Of a stretch of DNA of 51,851 nucleotides, positions 14,674-23,356 are shown piece after piece. A program made the position numbers and the translations under genes. The DNA lies in the NCBI GenBank assembly GCA_017622815.1, contig JAGAQH010000017.1:1-51851 (forward strand), given 5' to 3'. Below the pieces are notes generated by a model, which saw only the letters and a program-made list of their open reading frames with translations, ran no database searches and had not been told where the DNA came from. Origin of the DNA: Bacteroidaceae bacterium (GTDB lineage Bacteria; Bacteroidota; Bacteroidia; Bacteroidales; Bacteroidaceae). How positions within the stretch are numbered: the first letter of the stretch is position 1; each line of letters starts with the position of its first letter.

Positions 14674-15945
14674 CTATTTCGGTGTGGTTGTTGCAAAATT
14701 GGCAACACCCACAAACACATATTCAATCACACGGAAGTTGGCCTCGTTGATACGGGTGAAGTCCCTCTTGATGTAGACATCAGTGACCTTCGTTGCCATG
14801 TCCACATGGTTCAATCCCTCGTGGACGGTGTACTTGTCTATATTCAGGTCGTTGCGTGCGATGGTAGCCCACGAATGGCGCGCGGAATAAAAGGAGAAGT
14901 CCTCCAACCGCAGAACCTTGGCAGCCTCCGCCTCGCTCGTGCCGGGGTGCTCCTGTATGTAATTATATATAAGGTATTCCTTGACCTTCTTCATCCCGAG
15001 GTTCACGCTGGTATGGCAGTTCTTTCGTGTGGTAAATCTCTCACTGAGGTTGAGCATCTTTCCCCGTCTGCTCCTGTGGCGGTCTATGATGGTTTGCGCA
15101 AGAGGGTGGATATTGATGTGGATGAGCGCCCTATCGGCTCGCTGGTCGCGTGTCTTCTGCCTCTCGTACACCAGTACCCCATCGGCGGGAGCCTCGGCCG
15201 TAAAGAGATCGGCAAGGTTCGTGCCCATCAGCATGAAGGAAAGCAGGAAGATGTCGCGTGCGAGGTTACGGGTGCTCGCAATACCGCTCTCGTCTGGAAT
15301 GGCCGCTATGCGCCTGATGGTGTCCACCGTGGTACTCCTGTCGCTGGTGGTGACGGGCACGACTATCTTTATACGGGCAAAAGGGTCGTTGGGGATGCGC
15401 ACGACCTCGTCATCGTTATAGTGAGCCATTGCCTCCCGATACATTTTCCGCAGGTAGAGCAGATGCACCGCCACCTTCTCCATGCCGAGGGTATCAATGT
15501 AGTTCATCAGCGTACGGCTCTTCAACTGCTGGAAATTGATGTCCATGCCGATATAGTTCCGCAAGGAGCGTATTGCCCACAGGTAGTTCCCCCGTGTTGC
15601 CTTCTTCGGTATCTTTTCCGTGTACTTTTCCATCCACGGGAACATGGGGATGCCCTCCCCCTCGGGTGGTGAGGTAATATAAGCAACTATCTCGTCCACG
15701 TCCATCACGTCGGCACGGCTTCCCAGCGTGTTCAGCCTGCCACGCCATTCCCTGATGGTTGCCTCGGTGTTGTCTATGATGATATGGTTCTTCAGTTTTC
15801 CGCTACGGGTCACGTCCTTGTCCGTGGCGTACATCTGCGTTGAGTACCTGCGCACCTTCCTGCGGTGGGTGATGCGTATCTTAACATTCCACGTGCCGTC
15901 CTTGCGCTTCTCAGCACGGGAAATTTCAGCCTTAAAAGTTGTCAT
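14674..15945 (-). CDS. Tyrosine recombinase / phage integrase
   Basis: The 423-residue integrase has an N-terminal arm-binding region (about 1-75), a SAM-like core-binding domain (about 90-190) and a C-terminal catalytic domain. Visible catalytic elements are the Arg in LARDIFLLSF (about 230), a Lys in the beta-hairpin region near 258, SARHSWATIA (about 356, Arg with Tyr in place of the first His), LNHVD (about 377) and the Tyr nucleophile in TDVYIKRDF (about 390). This pattern is normal for Bacteroidales elements. It is the rightmost gene of the element and points inwards. It would use the tRNA-Thr core at 98-141 if it belongs to the same element, which is inferred. Confidence 0.9.
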   Translation of the reverse strand: MTTFKAEISRAEKRKDGTWNVKIRITHRRKVRRYSTQMYATDKDVTRSGKLKNHIIIDNTEATIREWRGRLNTLGSRADVMDVDEIVAYITSPPEGEGIPMFPWMEKYTEKIPKKATRGNYLWAIRSLRNYIGMDINFQQLKSRTLMNYIDTLGMEKVAVHLLYLRKMYREAMAHYNDDEVVRIPNDPFARIKIVVPVTTSDRSTTVDTIRRIAAIPDESGIASTRNLARDIFLLSFMLMGTNLADLFTAEAPADGVLVYERQKTRDQRADRALIHINIHPLAQTIIDRHRSRRGKMLNLSERFTTRKNCHTSVNLGMKKVKEYLIYNYIQEHPGTSEAEAAKVLRLEDFSFYSARHSWATIARNDLNIDKYTVHEGLNHVDMATKVTDVYIKRDFTRINEANFRVIEYVFVGVANFATTTPK

Positions 15946-16226
15946 AATTCCGTATGGGTCCTAATTCGTCAACAATTCGTCAACTTTTTCACGCAAAAGT
16001 AAGGAAAAAACCTTAATTTTGCGCCAAACGGAGAAAAGAATTAGAAACCACGGGGCAAGGAAACAATGAATATCAACGAATTACTAATCAAATTCAATGA
16101 TTTTATGTCGCAAAGGTACAAAAAAATGAATAACGAAGCACGTGCGGTGCGGAATTATTTATAACTTTGCGCAAGAAATACATAAACATAGTTACCGGCC
16201 AGCCGTGCCTTTGATATAATACAGTT
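15946..16226. other. Probable right edge of the element, no gene
   Basis: This 281-bp AT-rich gap holds a direct repeat AATTCGTCAAC (about 15963-15984), possible integrase arm or core sites, and TAnnTTTG boxes on both strands (TACTTTTG at 16001-15994 on minus, TAACTTTG at 16162-16169 on plus). I find no copy of the tRNA-Thr core here. Confidence 0.5.
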
Positions 16227-17201
16227 ATGACCGACAAGTACAGAGCATCCGACCCCATGAGTGAACTGATAAGCGACGACTACCGCATGTTGCAGGTGAT
16301 CAGCCGCTTCGGACTGGCATTCGGCTTTGGCGATGCCAGCATACAGACCGTGTGCAGGGAGTGTGGTGTGGATGTGCCCACGTTCCTGGCTGTCGTGAAC
16401 TTCATCAGGGGTGGCGACCATGTGAAGGTCAGCGAACTGGTGGATGACGTGGACGTAAACGCCCTGATGGAGTACCTGAAGAAGTCGCACTCCTATTTCG
16501 TTGACTTCCGTCTGCCGGCCATAAAGCGCAAGTTGCTTGAGGCCATAGGGGTGTCCAGCAACCAGATTGCCGTGCTGATACTTAAATTCTATGACGAGTA
16601 TGCCGCCGAGGTGTCGCGCCACATGGACTATGAGAACCACCACGTGCACCCCTATGTGGAGCAGTTGCTGGCAGGACGCCTGCCCGACTCGGAGCATGGT
16701 TTCCATATCCTCAGCCACCGCCATCAGGACAACCACAGCAGTATCGAGAAGAGTTCGTCGGAACTGAAGAACATCCTCATCAAGTACTATCCTGCCAAGA
16801 GTAATGTGCAGTTGCTCAACGAGGTGCTGATGGACATCTACATGATGGAGGAGGACATGCTCAGCCATTGCCGTCTGGAGGACCACCTCTTTGCTGAGTG
16901 CGTGCACCGTCTGGAGGACGAGGTGCGCCTGCGCGGTTCCCAGCAGGCCGATGAAGAGGCGGTTGCCACTCCCCGTGCAGAATCCGCCGACAGCCTGTCC
17001 GACCGTGAGAAGGAAGTCATTGTGGAGGTAGTGAAGGGCCTTTCCAACAAGGAGATAGCCGAGAATATGTTCATCTCCGTGAATACCGTCATGACCCACC
17101 GTCGCAACATATCCAAGAAACTGAACATACACTCTCCTGCCGGTTTGACCATATATGCCATAGTTAACGGCTTGGTCAAGTTGGACGAGATAAGTTTGTA
17201 G
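16227..17201 (+). CDS. LuxR-type regulator with hemerythrin-like sensor domain
   Basis: The 324-residue protein joins three parts. At about 18-60 is a segment with CRECGVDVPTFL, recalling the DUF542 part of iron-sulfur repair proteins (RIC/ScdA). At about 85-235 is a helical region rich in His (SHSYFVDFRLP, HMDYENHHVHPYVEQ, HRHQDNH, HCRLEDHLF) that could hold a hemerythrin-type di-iron site. At about 258-315 is a LuxR HTH (LSDREKEVI, SNKEIAENMFISVNTVMTH). It probably senses oxygen, nitric oxide or iron and binds DNA. It follows the integrase end by 281 bp. Confidence 0.75.
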   Translation: MTDKYRASDPMSELISDDYRMLQVISRFGLAFGFGDASIQTVCRECGVDVPTFLAVVNFIRGGDHVKVSELVDDVDVNALMEYLKKSHSYFVDFRLPAIKRKLLEAIGVSSNQIAVLILKFYDEYAAEVSRHMDYENHHVHPYVEQLLAGRLPDSEHGFHILSHRHQDNHSSIEKSSSELKNILIKYYPAKSNVQLLNEVLMDIYMMEEDMLSHCRLEDHLFAECVHRLEDEVRLRGSQQADEEAVATPRAESADSLSDREKEVIVEVVKGLSNKEIAENMFISVNTVMTHRRNISKKLNIHSPAGLTIYAIVNGLVKLDEISL

Positions 17202-17222
17202 GTACAGGCTGTTGCGGCAAGC

Positions 17223-17277
17223 ATACATAAGGCGACCCTCTCTGTCTCATGATAACAGGGAGGGTCGCCTTATGTAT
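17223..17277. terminator. Strong terminator with 18-bp arms
   Basis: ATACATAAGGCGACCCTC (17223-17240) is the exact reverse complement of 17260-17277, with a 19-base loop and TTTT after it on the plus strand. It separates the regulator gene from the convergent esterase gene. Confidence 0.85.
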
Positions 17278-17294
17278 TTTAATGGTTATGCTTG

Positions 17295-18035
17295 TTATTT
17301 CGCTGCCAGTACCTTCTCCATGAAGTAGGGCAACTGTACTCGCCACCAGCACCAGTCGTGGTCCACGTCGAAGCCCCAGTAGTCCATGTTGGCAGGGATG
17401 CCGCGCTCGCACAATACGGTGTCCAGCGCACGTGTGCTTTCCAGCAGTTCGTCTTCCCACTTGCCCTGGCCCACGCAGATGTAGATGTTGCGCTTCTTGT
17501 AGAGGTCCATCCAGGGGTGGTCGGCAGGCATCTCGCGCAGGAAATCTATGGGCGAGTTCATGAACGTGAGTTCGTCGCTGTACATGGGGAAGCCGTAGCC
17601 GGCAGTGTACAGACCGCTCATTGCAATGACGGAGTCGAAGATGTCCGGGCGGCGGAAGAAGAAGTTGCCAGCATGGAAAGCACCCATGGAACAGCCAGTG
17701 ACGATGAAGGTCTCGGTCTTGCGCTTGCGCACCTCGGGGATGAGTTCCTCGGTAATGTAGTGATACCAGCGCTCGTGCTGCTCTATGCGCCAGCGGTTGT
17801 CGGCAGAGCGGTTGCTCCATGTCTCGCCGTCTATTCCGTCCACGCAGATGGCGCGTATCTCGCCCTTTTCTATCCAGGGTGCGAGGACGTCTATCATGCC
17901 GAAGTTCTCGAAGTCAAAGTAGCGGCCGTCCTGCGAGGGGAAGATGAGGACGGGGCGTCCCTTCTTGCCGTATGTCTTGTACTCCATCTCGCGCTGGAGA
18001 TGATTGCTGAAATGTTTGTTGTATTGTCCTTCCAT
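17295..18035 (-). CDS. Putative esterase (alpha/beta hydrolase, esterase D-like)
   Basis: The 246-residue alpha/beta hydrolase has a nucleophile elbow GCSMGAFHAG (Ser about 115) and a C-terminal His in VDHDWCWWR (about 229); an acid lies between them. It has no signal peptide, so it acts in the cytoplasm, and it is the normal size for the putative esterase family, which cleaves small acyl or thio-esters. It lies 66 bp downstream of the ATP-grasp gene on the same strand, so the two may act in one pathway. Confidence 0.75.
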   Translation of the reverse strand: MEGQYNKHFSNHLQREMEYKTYGKKGRPVLIFPSQDGRYFDFENFGMIDVLAPWIEKGEIRAICVDGIDGETWSNRSADNRWRIEQHERWYHYITEELIPEVRKRKTETFIVTGCSMGAFHAGNFFFRRPDIFDSVIAMSGLYTAGYGFPMYSDELTFMNSPIDFLREMPADHPWMDLYKKRNIYICVGQGKWEDELLESTRALDTVLCERGIPANMDYWGFDVDHDWCWWRVQLPYFMEKVLAAK

Positions 18036-18055
18036 TATATATATTGATAAGTTTT

Positions 18056-18084
18056 AGGCAGGCCCGGGGAAGTGGAGCCTGCCT
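18056..18084. other. Hairpin between ATP-grasp and esterase genes
   Basis: AGGCAGGC and GCCTGCCT form an 8-bp stem with a 13-base loop. No T run follows on the minus strand, so it may attenuate or protect the message rather than stop it. Confidence 0.4.
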
Positions 18085-18101
18085 ATGTGTTTTTGGTGTC
18101 G

Positions 18102-19298
18102 TTACTTTCTGTTGCAAACGTCGTAAAGGAACTCGTCGCGCTCCCATTCCGTGCGGAAACGTGCAATGTAGGCATAGTCGCCCATGGCAGGTGCCAGAGC
18201 CTTGTCGATGTTCGGGGTCATCTTCATGGCGTATGCATACTTGTCCAGTATCTGTGCGTCGTTCAGGTGATACTCCACACCGGAGCGGCGGCCGGCATAT
18301 ACGCAGAAGTAGTCGTCGTTGGTGTCGGGCTGTTTGCGCTGGTCAAATGCCACCATGTCGGCCCAGATCTGATATACGTCCACGTTGTGGGCATAGTTGA
18401 TCATGTCGGGGGTGTAGCCGCCGCCGGGGCGCATGTTCACCTCCAGAGCCACGAAGTCGCCCTCGTTGCCGAGACCGCGGTGGGCACGTCCCAACTGGAA
18501 GAACTCCAGGTGCACGAAACGGCTCTTCACGCCGAATGCCTTGATGGTCTGACGGCCCCAGAAGCGCAGGTTCTCGTTGATGTGCTGCTGGACGTAGTAG
18601 GTGCTGTCGAGGTTGTAGTTTACGATGTCCGAAATGGACGGGGGGCATACGCACATGCTCTCGAACATGGGTTCGCCCTTGGAGTTGATTATGGCATCGT
18701 AGGTGCAGATGTTGCCGGTAACGAATTCCTCGATGACATACTCGTGGATGTGCGGAGTGTTGTTGAGGAACTCGCGCAATGCCCATTCGCTCTCAATTTT
18801 ATGCGTTCCGCCGGAACCAACACCTACATCGGGCTTGGCAAAGAGGGGATAGCCTGCTTCGTAGGCAAACTTCAGTATGTTGTCCAGGCTGTCGCTTGCC
18901 TTTATCTGGCGTGCGGTACGTATGCCGCCGGCAGCATAGTACTTCTTCATCTCGGACTTCTCCTTGATGCTGTCTATCTTGTCCGTCTTGATGCCGGTAT
19001 TCACGTTGAAGTCGGTGCGCAGGCGTGCATCCTGCTCCAGCCAGTACTCGTTGTTGCTCTCTATCCAGTCTATGCGTCCGTACTTGGCGGCAAAGTGTGC
19101 CACGGCACGATACACCTGGTCATAGTCTTCCATGTTGTTGACACGGTAATACTCGGTAAGACTTTCCCTGAGACGGTTGTCCAGGTTGTCGTACGGAGCA
19201 TCGCCAATACCAAATACAGTTACACCATTCCTCTTCAGTGCGGCGCAGAAGTTCCAGTAGTTCTCCGGAAAGTTGGGGGAAATGAAAATGAAGTTCAT
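18102..19298 (-). CDS. ATP-grasp carboxylate-amine ligase, substrate unknown
   Basis: This 398-residue ATP-grasp enzyme has a preATP domain (about 1-110), then the glycine-rich loop KPDVGVGSGGTHKI (about 158) and the metal-binding EVNMRPGGGYTPDMI (about 295). These enzymes join a carboxylate to an amine or thiol using ATP. The fold and length are like biotin-carboxylase-type and CarB-like ligases. The substrate cannot be read from the sequence. It pairs with the downstream esterase and is probably co-transcribed with it. Confidence 0.75.
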   Translation of the reverse strand: MNFIFISPNFPENYWNFCAALKRNGVTVFGIGDAPYDNLDNRLRESLTEYYRVNNMEDYDQVYRAVAHFAAKYGRIDWIESNNEYWLEQDARLRTDFNVNTGIKTDKIDSIKEKSEMKKYYAAGGIRTARQIKASDSLDNILKFAYEAGYPLFAKPDVGVGSGGTHKIESEWALREFLNNTPHIHEYVIEEFVTGNICTYDAIINSKGEPMFESMCVCPPSISDIVNYNLDSTYYVQQHINENLRFWGRQTIKAFGVKSRFVHLEFFQLGRAHRGLGNEGDFVALEVNMRPGGGYTPDMINYAHNVDVYQIWADMVAFDQRKQPDTNDDYFCVYAGRRSGVEYHLNDAQILDKYAYAMKMTPNIDKALAPAMGDYAYIARFRTEWERDEFLYDVCNRK

Positions 19299-19603
19299 AA
19301 TAGGTATGTTATTTGGTTTTTGTTATTATGGCATGAGAGTGGTTCGGGAGCAATTTGTGTACGGGATGCCATACTCTCGAGGGCTTGTTTTTGTCGTCGG
19401 GAGGACGCGCTCTTGTTGTCCGGGGTGACTCGCCCTTGTCACCCTCGGTGACTCGCCCTTGTCGTCGGGAGGACACGTAATTGTTGATATGGCGGTAAAA
19501 TTTTGACCTTATGGACATATTTCCGCGTTTTAGCCTCTCAGCAGTGCAAAAATAAGGTTTTTATTTGAAAAAACCAAATAAATGCAATACCTTTGCCCAA
19601 TAT
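19299..19603. other. Intergenic DNA with nested direct repeats
   Basis: No gene is seen. TTGTCGTCGGGAGGAC occurs at 19391-19406 and 19459-19474, and GGTGACTCGCCCTTGTC at 19424-19440 and 19447-19463. A Bacteroidetes promoter for the next gene lies at its right end. Confidence 0.6.
19564..19595 (+). promoter_or_regulatory. Promoter giving a nearly leaderless message
   Basis: TTTG at 19564-19567, a 20-base spacer and TACCTTTG at 19588-19595 match the Bacteroidetes consensus. The ATG is at 19604, only 8 bases after the -7 box, so transcription would start at or next to the start codon. Confidence 0.75.
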
Positions 19604-20329
19604 ATGTTTACTCTGTTTCTTACCAGCAGTCCTTGTGGACACGATGGAGCCTTGTTTGAAAAGAACGGATTCCGCGAAGAACTTCTCCGCCAGTTGAGTG
19701 GAGAGGTGCGTGGCCTTTATATCACATCCTCGCCCGATGATTTCTCTGGAAGCGAGTGCGCTTCAGAGGGAATGCGTACTGCACTCCAGGCTTGCGGCGT
19801 CAAAATTGTGAGTTGGACTTTGTTGGACAGAAGGAACATAACACGGGCGCATCTCCTTGTCAGCGAGTCGAACTTCATTATCCTCGGAGGCGGCCATGTG
19901 CCTACCCAGCATAAGTTTTTCCGTGAGATGTTCCTGCGCGAGGCACTGCTTGTCTATGAAGGGGTGCTGCTTACCATCAGTGCAGGCAGCATGAACTGTG
20001 CCGATGAGGTGTATTCCATACCCGAACTGCCGGGTGAGGTGCGCGACCCCAACTACAAGCGTTTCTTCCGTGGCATGGGACTGACGAGCATACAGATTCT
20101 GCCCCACTACTACGAGTGGAAGGACTTTGTGCTGGACGGCATGAAGATATACAACGAGGTGGCGGCAAAGGACAGTATGGGCAAGCGTTTCTATGTATTC
20201 CCCGACGGCACCTACCTGTACAGCATGTTCGGTTATGAGGAAATCCGCGGTGAGGCCTTCCTGATGGAAAACGGCATCTTCCGTAAGATATGCGAGGACG
20301 GACAGAAGGTGTTGCTGCCCATAATCTGA
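19604..20329 (+). CDS. S51-type peptidase / class I glutamine-amidotransferase-like protein
   Basis: The 241-residue protein has the fold markers of the dipeptidase E and cyanophycinase group: a glycine strand FIILGGGHVPTQ (about 93-104) and a nucleophile turn TISAGSMN (Ser about 126). The ATG at 19604 is chosen because a promoter -7 box lies just upstream; a TTG 13 codons earlier would overlap it. It likely cleaves Asp-containing or other small peptides in the cytoplasm. A single-gene transcript is expected. Confidence 0.75.
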   Translation: MFTLFLTSSPCGHDGALFEKNGFREELLRQLSGEVRGLYITSSPDDFSGSECASEGMRTALQACGVKIVSWTLLDRRNITRAHLLVSESNFIILGGGHVPTQHKFFREMFLREALLVYEGVLLTISAGSMNCADEVYSIPELPGEVRDPNYKRFFRGMGLTSIQILPHYYEWKDFVLDGMKIYNEVAAKDSMGKRFYVFPDGTYLYSMFGYEEIRGEAFLMENGIFRKICEDGQKVLLPII

Positions 20330-20376
20330 TTGGACGGGTTTCCTGGTTTTTCTTGTGCTGAGAGTATTGTAGTTTT

Positions 20377-20439
20377 TATAGATGCTATAGGGTCTATAGA
20401 TATTATAGATGCTATAGATGCTATAGATGCTATAGATAT
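20377..20439. repeat. Nine-base tandem repeat, seven units
   Basis: Seven units of TATAGATGC or close variants (TATAGGGTC, TATAGATAT) run without a break between two convergent genes. Unit four to six are identical, a sign of recent slippage. Confidence 0.8.
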
Positions 20440-20462
20440 TTTGGGTTATATGTTCCTTACTG

Positions 20463-21908
20463 CTATCTGAAATACTTTCCCACCACTGGCAGGTTGCGCA
20501 GGGGCAGGTCGTGATAGATGATGTGCCCCACGAAGGCAAGTATCAGCACGGTGTTGATGGCCATGCGGAGGAGGGCTGGCCATTCCTGCGGCAACGCTTG
20601 CATGATAGCAAAGAAAAGGCAGGTGATGGCCACGTAGACGGCCATGCTCCTCATGGGATAGTTGATGGGATTCTTTCTTTGTCCCACGAAATAACTGAGT
20701 ACCATGGCCGTGGCGTAGCCGGCAAAGCCGCCCCAGGCGCACGCCATGTAACTGTAATGGGGGATGAAGATGATGTTCACGGCAAACAGTACCGCACATC
20801 CCGCCAGTGAGAACCATGCCCCGTAGATGGTCTTGTCTATGAGTTTGTACCAGAAGGAGAGGTTGAAGTATATGCCCATCATTATCTCTGCGGCCATCAC
20901 TATGGGGATGACGCGCAATCCCTTCCAATAGTCGCTGCCCACCATGTATTTGAGCAGGGGCAGGTATGCCACCACGCACAGGAAAGCCAGCAGGGTGAAG
21001 ATAAGGAAATACTTCATGCCTATGGCGTAGGTCTCGTTCTTGTCCTTGTTCTTGCTTTGCGCGAAGACAAAGGGTTCGTAGGCATAGCGGAAGGCCTGGG
21101 TTATCATGGCCATAATCATTGCCACCTTCACACAGGCGCCGTATATGCCCAGTTCCACCACACCCTGTGCGGTGTCGGGATAGATGAGGGGGAATATCAT
21201 CTTGTCCGCTGCCTGGTTGAGTATGCCGGCAATGCCAAGTATCAGCACGGGCCACGAGTAGGACAGCATGCGTCCGAGCAGACGGAAGTCCACCTTCCAC
21301 TTTATCCTTGCCATTTCGGGCAGGAAGAAGAAGGTGATGATGCCTGTGCATGCCAGGTTGAGTGTGAAGACATAGAGGACGTCGGTCTTGCCCAGCCAGA
21401 CGAAGTAAAGGAGGTTAAGGCCGATATTGAGTGCTATGAACAGGAGTTTGAGTGAGGCGAACTTTATGGCCTTTTTCTGGTATCTGAGGTAGCAGAACGG
21501 CAGGGCCTGTATAGCATCCAGGGCAACTACGGAAGCCATTACCATTATATATTCGGGGTGTTCGGTGTATCCCATCAGTCCGCTTATCGGTGTTATAAAG
21601 CCTAGGATACCGGCCAGGAATATCAAGGCAAGTCCTGCCACCACGGCAAACGATGTGGAGAAGACGGTATCGGGGTTTTCATCCTCCTTGTTGGCGAAGC
21701 GGAAGAAGGTGGTCTCCATGCCGAAGGTGAGCAAGACGAGCAGCAATGCCACGTAGGCATAGAGATTGGTCACTATGCCGTATCCGCCGTTTGCAGCGCT
21801 GATGACGTGCGTGTAAAGGGGAACGAGCAGATAGTTCAAAAATCTGCCCACTATGCTCGACAGACCATAGATGGCCGTGTCCTTGGCAAGGGATTTAAGG
21901 TTCGCCAT
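20463..21908 (-). CDS. Polysaccharide flippase (Wzx/MATE-like)
   Basis: The 481-residue protein has 12-14 hydrophobic segments and begins LAKDTAIYGLSSIVGRFLNYLLVPLY in two parts, typical of the MOP superfamily lipid-linked oligosaccharide flippases (RfbX/Wzx-like). It would move a lipid-linked sugar across the inner membrane. No glycosyltransferases are next to it, so the sugar is unknown. It precedes the two nucleoside kinase genes, transcribed on the same strand, after a 135-bp gap that contains repeat sequence. Confidence 0.8.
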   Translation of the reverse strand: MANLKSLAKDTAIYGLSSIVGRFLNYLLVPLYTHVISAANGGYGIVTNLYAYVALLLVLLTFGMETTFFRFANKEDENPDTVFSTSFAVVAGLALIFLAGILGFITPISGLMGYTEHPEYIMVMASVVALDAIQALPFCYLRYQKKAIKFASLKLLFIALNIGLNLLYFVWLGKTDVLYVFTLNLACTGIITFFFLPEMARIKWKVDFRLLGRMLSYSWPVLILGIAGILNQAADKMIFPLIYPDTAQGVVELGIYGACVKVAMIMAMITQAFRYAYEPFVFAQSKNKDKNETYAIGMKYFLIFTLLAFLCVVAYLPLLKYMVGSDYWKGLRVIPIVMAAEIMMGIYFNLSFWYKLIDKTIYGAWFSLAGCAVLFAVNIIFIPHYSYMACAWGGFAGYATAMVLSYFVGQRKNPINYPMRSMAVYVAITCLFFAIMQALPQEWPALLRMAINTVLILAFVGHIIYHDLPLRNLPVVGKYFR

Positions 21909-21929
21909 GTGGGTAAGTGTTTATAGTTG

Positions 21930-22040
21930 AGGACCCCCTCAATCCCCCTACAGGGGGGGGGGGACAGGATAGGGGGAGGGTAAACAAGTTTGACTCTGCC
22001 CTCGATTACTTACAGATTTCCGTTTTCCGTTTTCACTTTT
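21930..22040. repeat. Decayed copies of two dispersed repeats
   Basis: A G-run palindrome-like stretch (GGACCCCCTCAATCCCCCTA, then a run of ten G, 21933-21975) recalls the CCCTCCC family. It is followed by an inverted copy of the 2971-type repeat (about 21982-22013) and an inverted ACGGAAA array (22013-22045). Confidence 0.5.
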
Positions 22041-22043
22041 CCG

Positions 22044-22658
22044 TTAGAAGAGTCCGTACAACCTCTGGTCTATTTCTTCCGTCACTGTACGGAAGTCCTC
22101 GGGGCTGTCTCCGAACTTGCAGGTGTCTCCGTCAATGATCAGCACCTGTCCGGGATAGTTCTTTATCCACTCCTCGTAGCGGTCGTTCAGGCCCTTCAGG
22201 TAGTCGATGCGTATGCTCTGTTCGTATTCGCGTCCGCGCTTGCTGATTTGTGCTATGAGGTTGGGGATGGTGCTGCGTATGTAGATCATCAGGTCGGGCA
22301 GTCCCACGAGAGACATCATCAGGTCAAAGAGGTCGGTGTAGTTGTTGAAGTCGCGGTCGGACATGTATCCCTGGTCGTGCAGGTTGGGAGCGAAGATGCG
22401 CGCATCCTCAAAGATGGTGCGGTCCTGTATGATGGTGCGGTCGGTAGCCTTGCTTATCTCCACCACGTCCTTGAAGCGCTTGTTCAGGAAGTAGATCTGC
22501 AGGTTGAAGCTCCAGCGCGACATGTCCTTGTAGAAGTCCTCCAGATAGGGGTTCACGTCCACCGGTTCGAAGCGAGGTTCCCAACCGTATCTCTTGGCCA
22601 GCATCTTGGTCAGTGTGGTCTTGCCACAACCTATGTTTCCTGCTATTGCTATATGCAT
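22044..22658 (-). CDS. Deoxynucleoside kinase
   Basis: This 204-residue P-loop kinase starts with AGNIGCGKTTLTKML (about 6-20). It has the dNK-type QDRTIFEDARIFA segment (about 79) in which the Asp-Arg pair contacts the nucleoside, and an Arg-rich lid ISKRGREYEQ (about 137). It salvages deoxynucleosides by phosphorylation. The next gene upstream, 20 bp away, is a paralogue, so both kinases come from one transcript and probably differ in substrate or form a heterodimer. Confidence 0.85.
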   Translation of the reverse strand: MHIAIAGNIGCGKTTLTKMLAKRYGWEPRFEPVDVNPYLEDFYKDMSRWSFNLQIYFLNKRFKDVVEISKATDRTIIQDRTIFEDARIFAPNLHDQGYMSDRDFNNYTDLFDLMMSLVGLPDLMIYIRSTIPNLIAQISKRGREYEQSIRIDYLKGLNDRYEEWIKNYPGQVLIIDGDTCKFGDSPEDFRTVTEEIDQRLYGLF

Positions 22659-22678
22659 AATCGGTATTGTTTGTTGGT

Positions 22679-23311
22679 TTATATTCCGGGCTCTTCGGGG
22701 AAGAGGCTGTAGAAGATTCTGTCTATCTTGTCGGTTATTGACTTGAAATCATCGCGGTTGTTCAGGAAGTCCATGTTGTCCACCTCTATGGTCAGGACCC
22801 TGCCGGGGTATTTGTTCCGGATGAAGTCCTCGTAGCGGTTGTTCAGGTTCTGCAGGTATTCTATGGGTATGCTCTGTTCGTATCCGCGTCCGCGCTTCTG
22901 TATGTTGGCCACCAGATGAGGTATGGAGGCGCGCAGGTAAATCATCAGGTCCGGGGTGCGTGCCACGCTGGTCATCTGCTGGAACAGTTCCATGTAGGTG
23001 TTGTAGTCGCGTTGCTCCATGTTGCCCATTGCCTGATTGTTGGCGGCAAAGACATGCACACCCTCAAATATGCTCCGGTCCTGAATGATGTCCTTGTCGG
23101 TTTGTGATATGGCCAGAAGGTCGCGGAAACGCTCCTTCAGGAAGAAAGTTTCTAGGCAGAAACTCCACCGGTGTATGTCCTTGTAATAGTCCTCCATGTA
23201 GGGGTTTGTGGCCACTGCCTCGTACTTTGGTTCCCAACCATAGTGCCTGGCCAGAAGTTCGGTCAGTGTGGTCTTTCCTGCTCCTATGTTTCCTGCTACT
23301 GCTATGAACAC
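22679..23311 (-). CDS. Deoxynucleoside kinase, tandem paralogue
   Basis: The 210-residue protein has the P loop AGNIGAGKTTLTELL (about 6-20), IQDRSIFEGVHVFA (about 79) and the lid IQKRGRGYEQ (about 137). It is clearly homologous to the following kinase with many substitutions. Paired dNK genes of this sort are common in Bacteroidales and in lactobacilli, where the two subunits form a heterodimer with separate substrate specificity. Here heterodimer formation is inferred. Confidence 0.85.
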   Translation of the reverse strand: MFIAVAGNIGAGKTTLTELLARHYGWEPKYEAVATNPYMEDYYKDIHRWSFCLETFFLKERFRDLLAISQTDKDIIQDRSIFEGVHVFAANNQAMGNMEQRDYNTYMELFQQMTSVARTPDLMIYLRASIPHLVANIQKRGRGYEQSIPIEYLQNLNNRYEDFIRNKYPGRVLTIEVDNMDFLNNRDDFKSITDKIDRIFYSLFPEEPGI

Positions 23312-23356
23312 TGTATGTGATGTATTACTTATTATAATATGTATATGTCCTCAGGT

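Noticed and set aside
15946-16226. Right attachment site matching the tRNA-Thr core
   Set aside because: I compared this gap with the 42-base tRNA core and found no extended match, only short AT-rich similarity.
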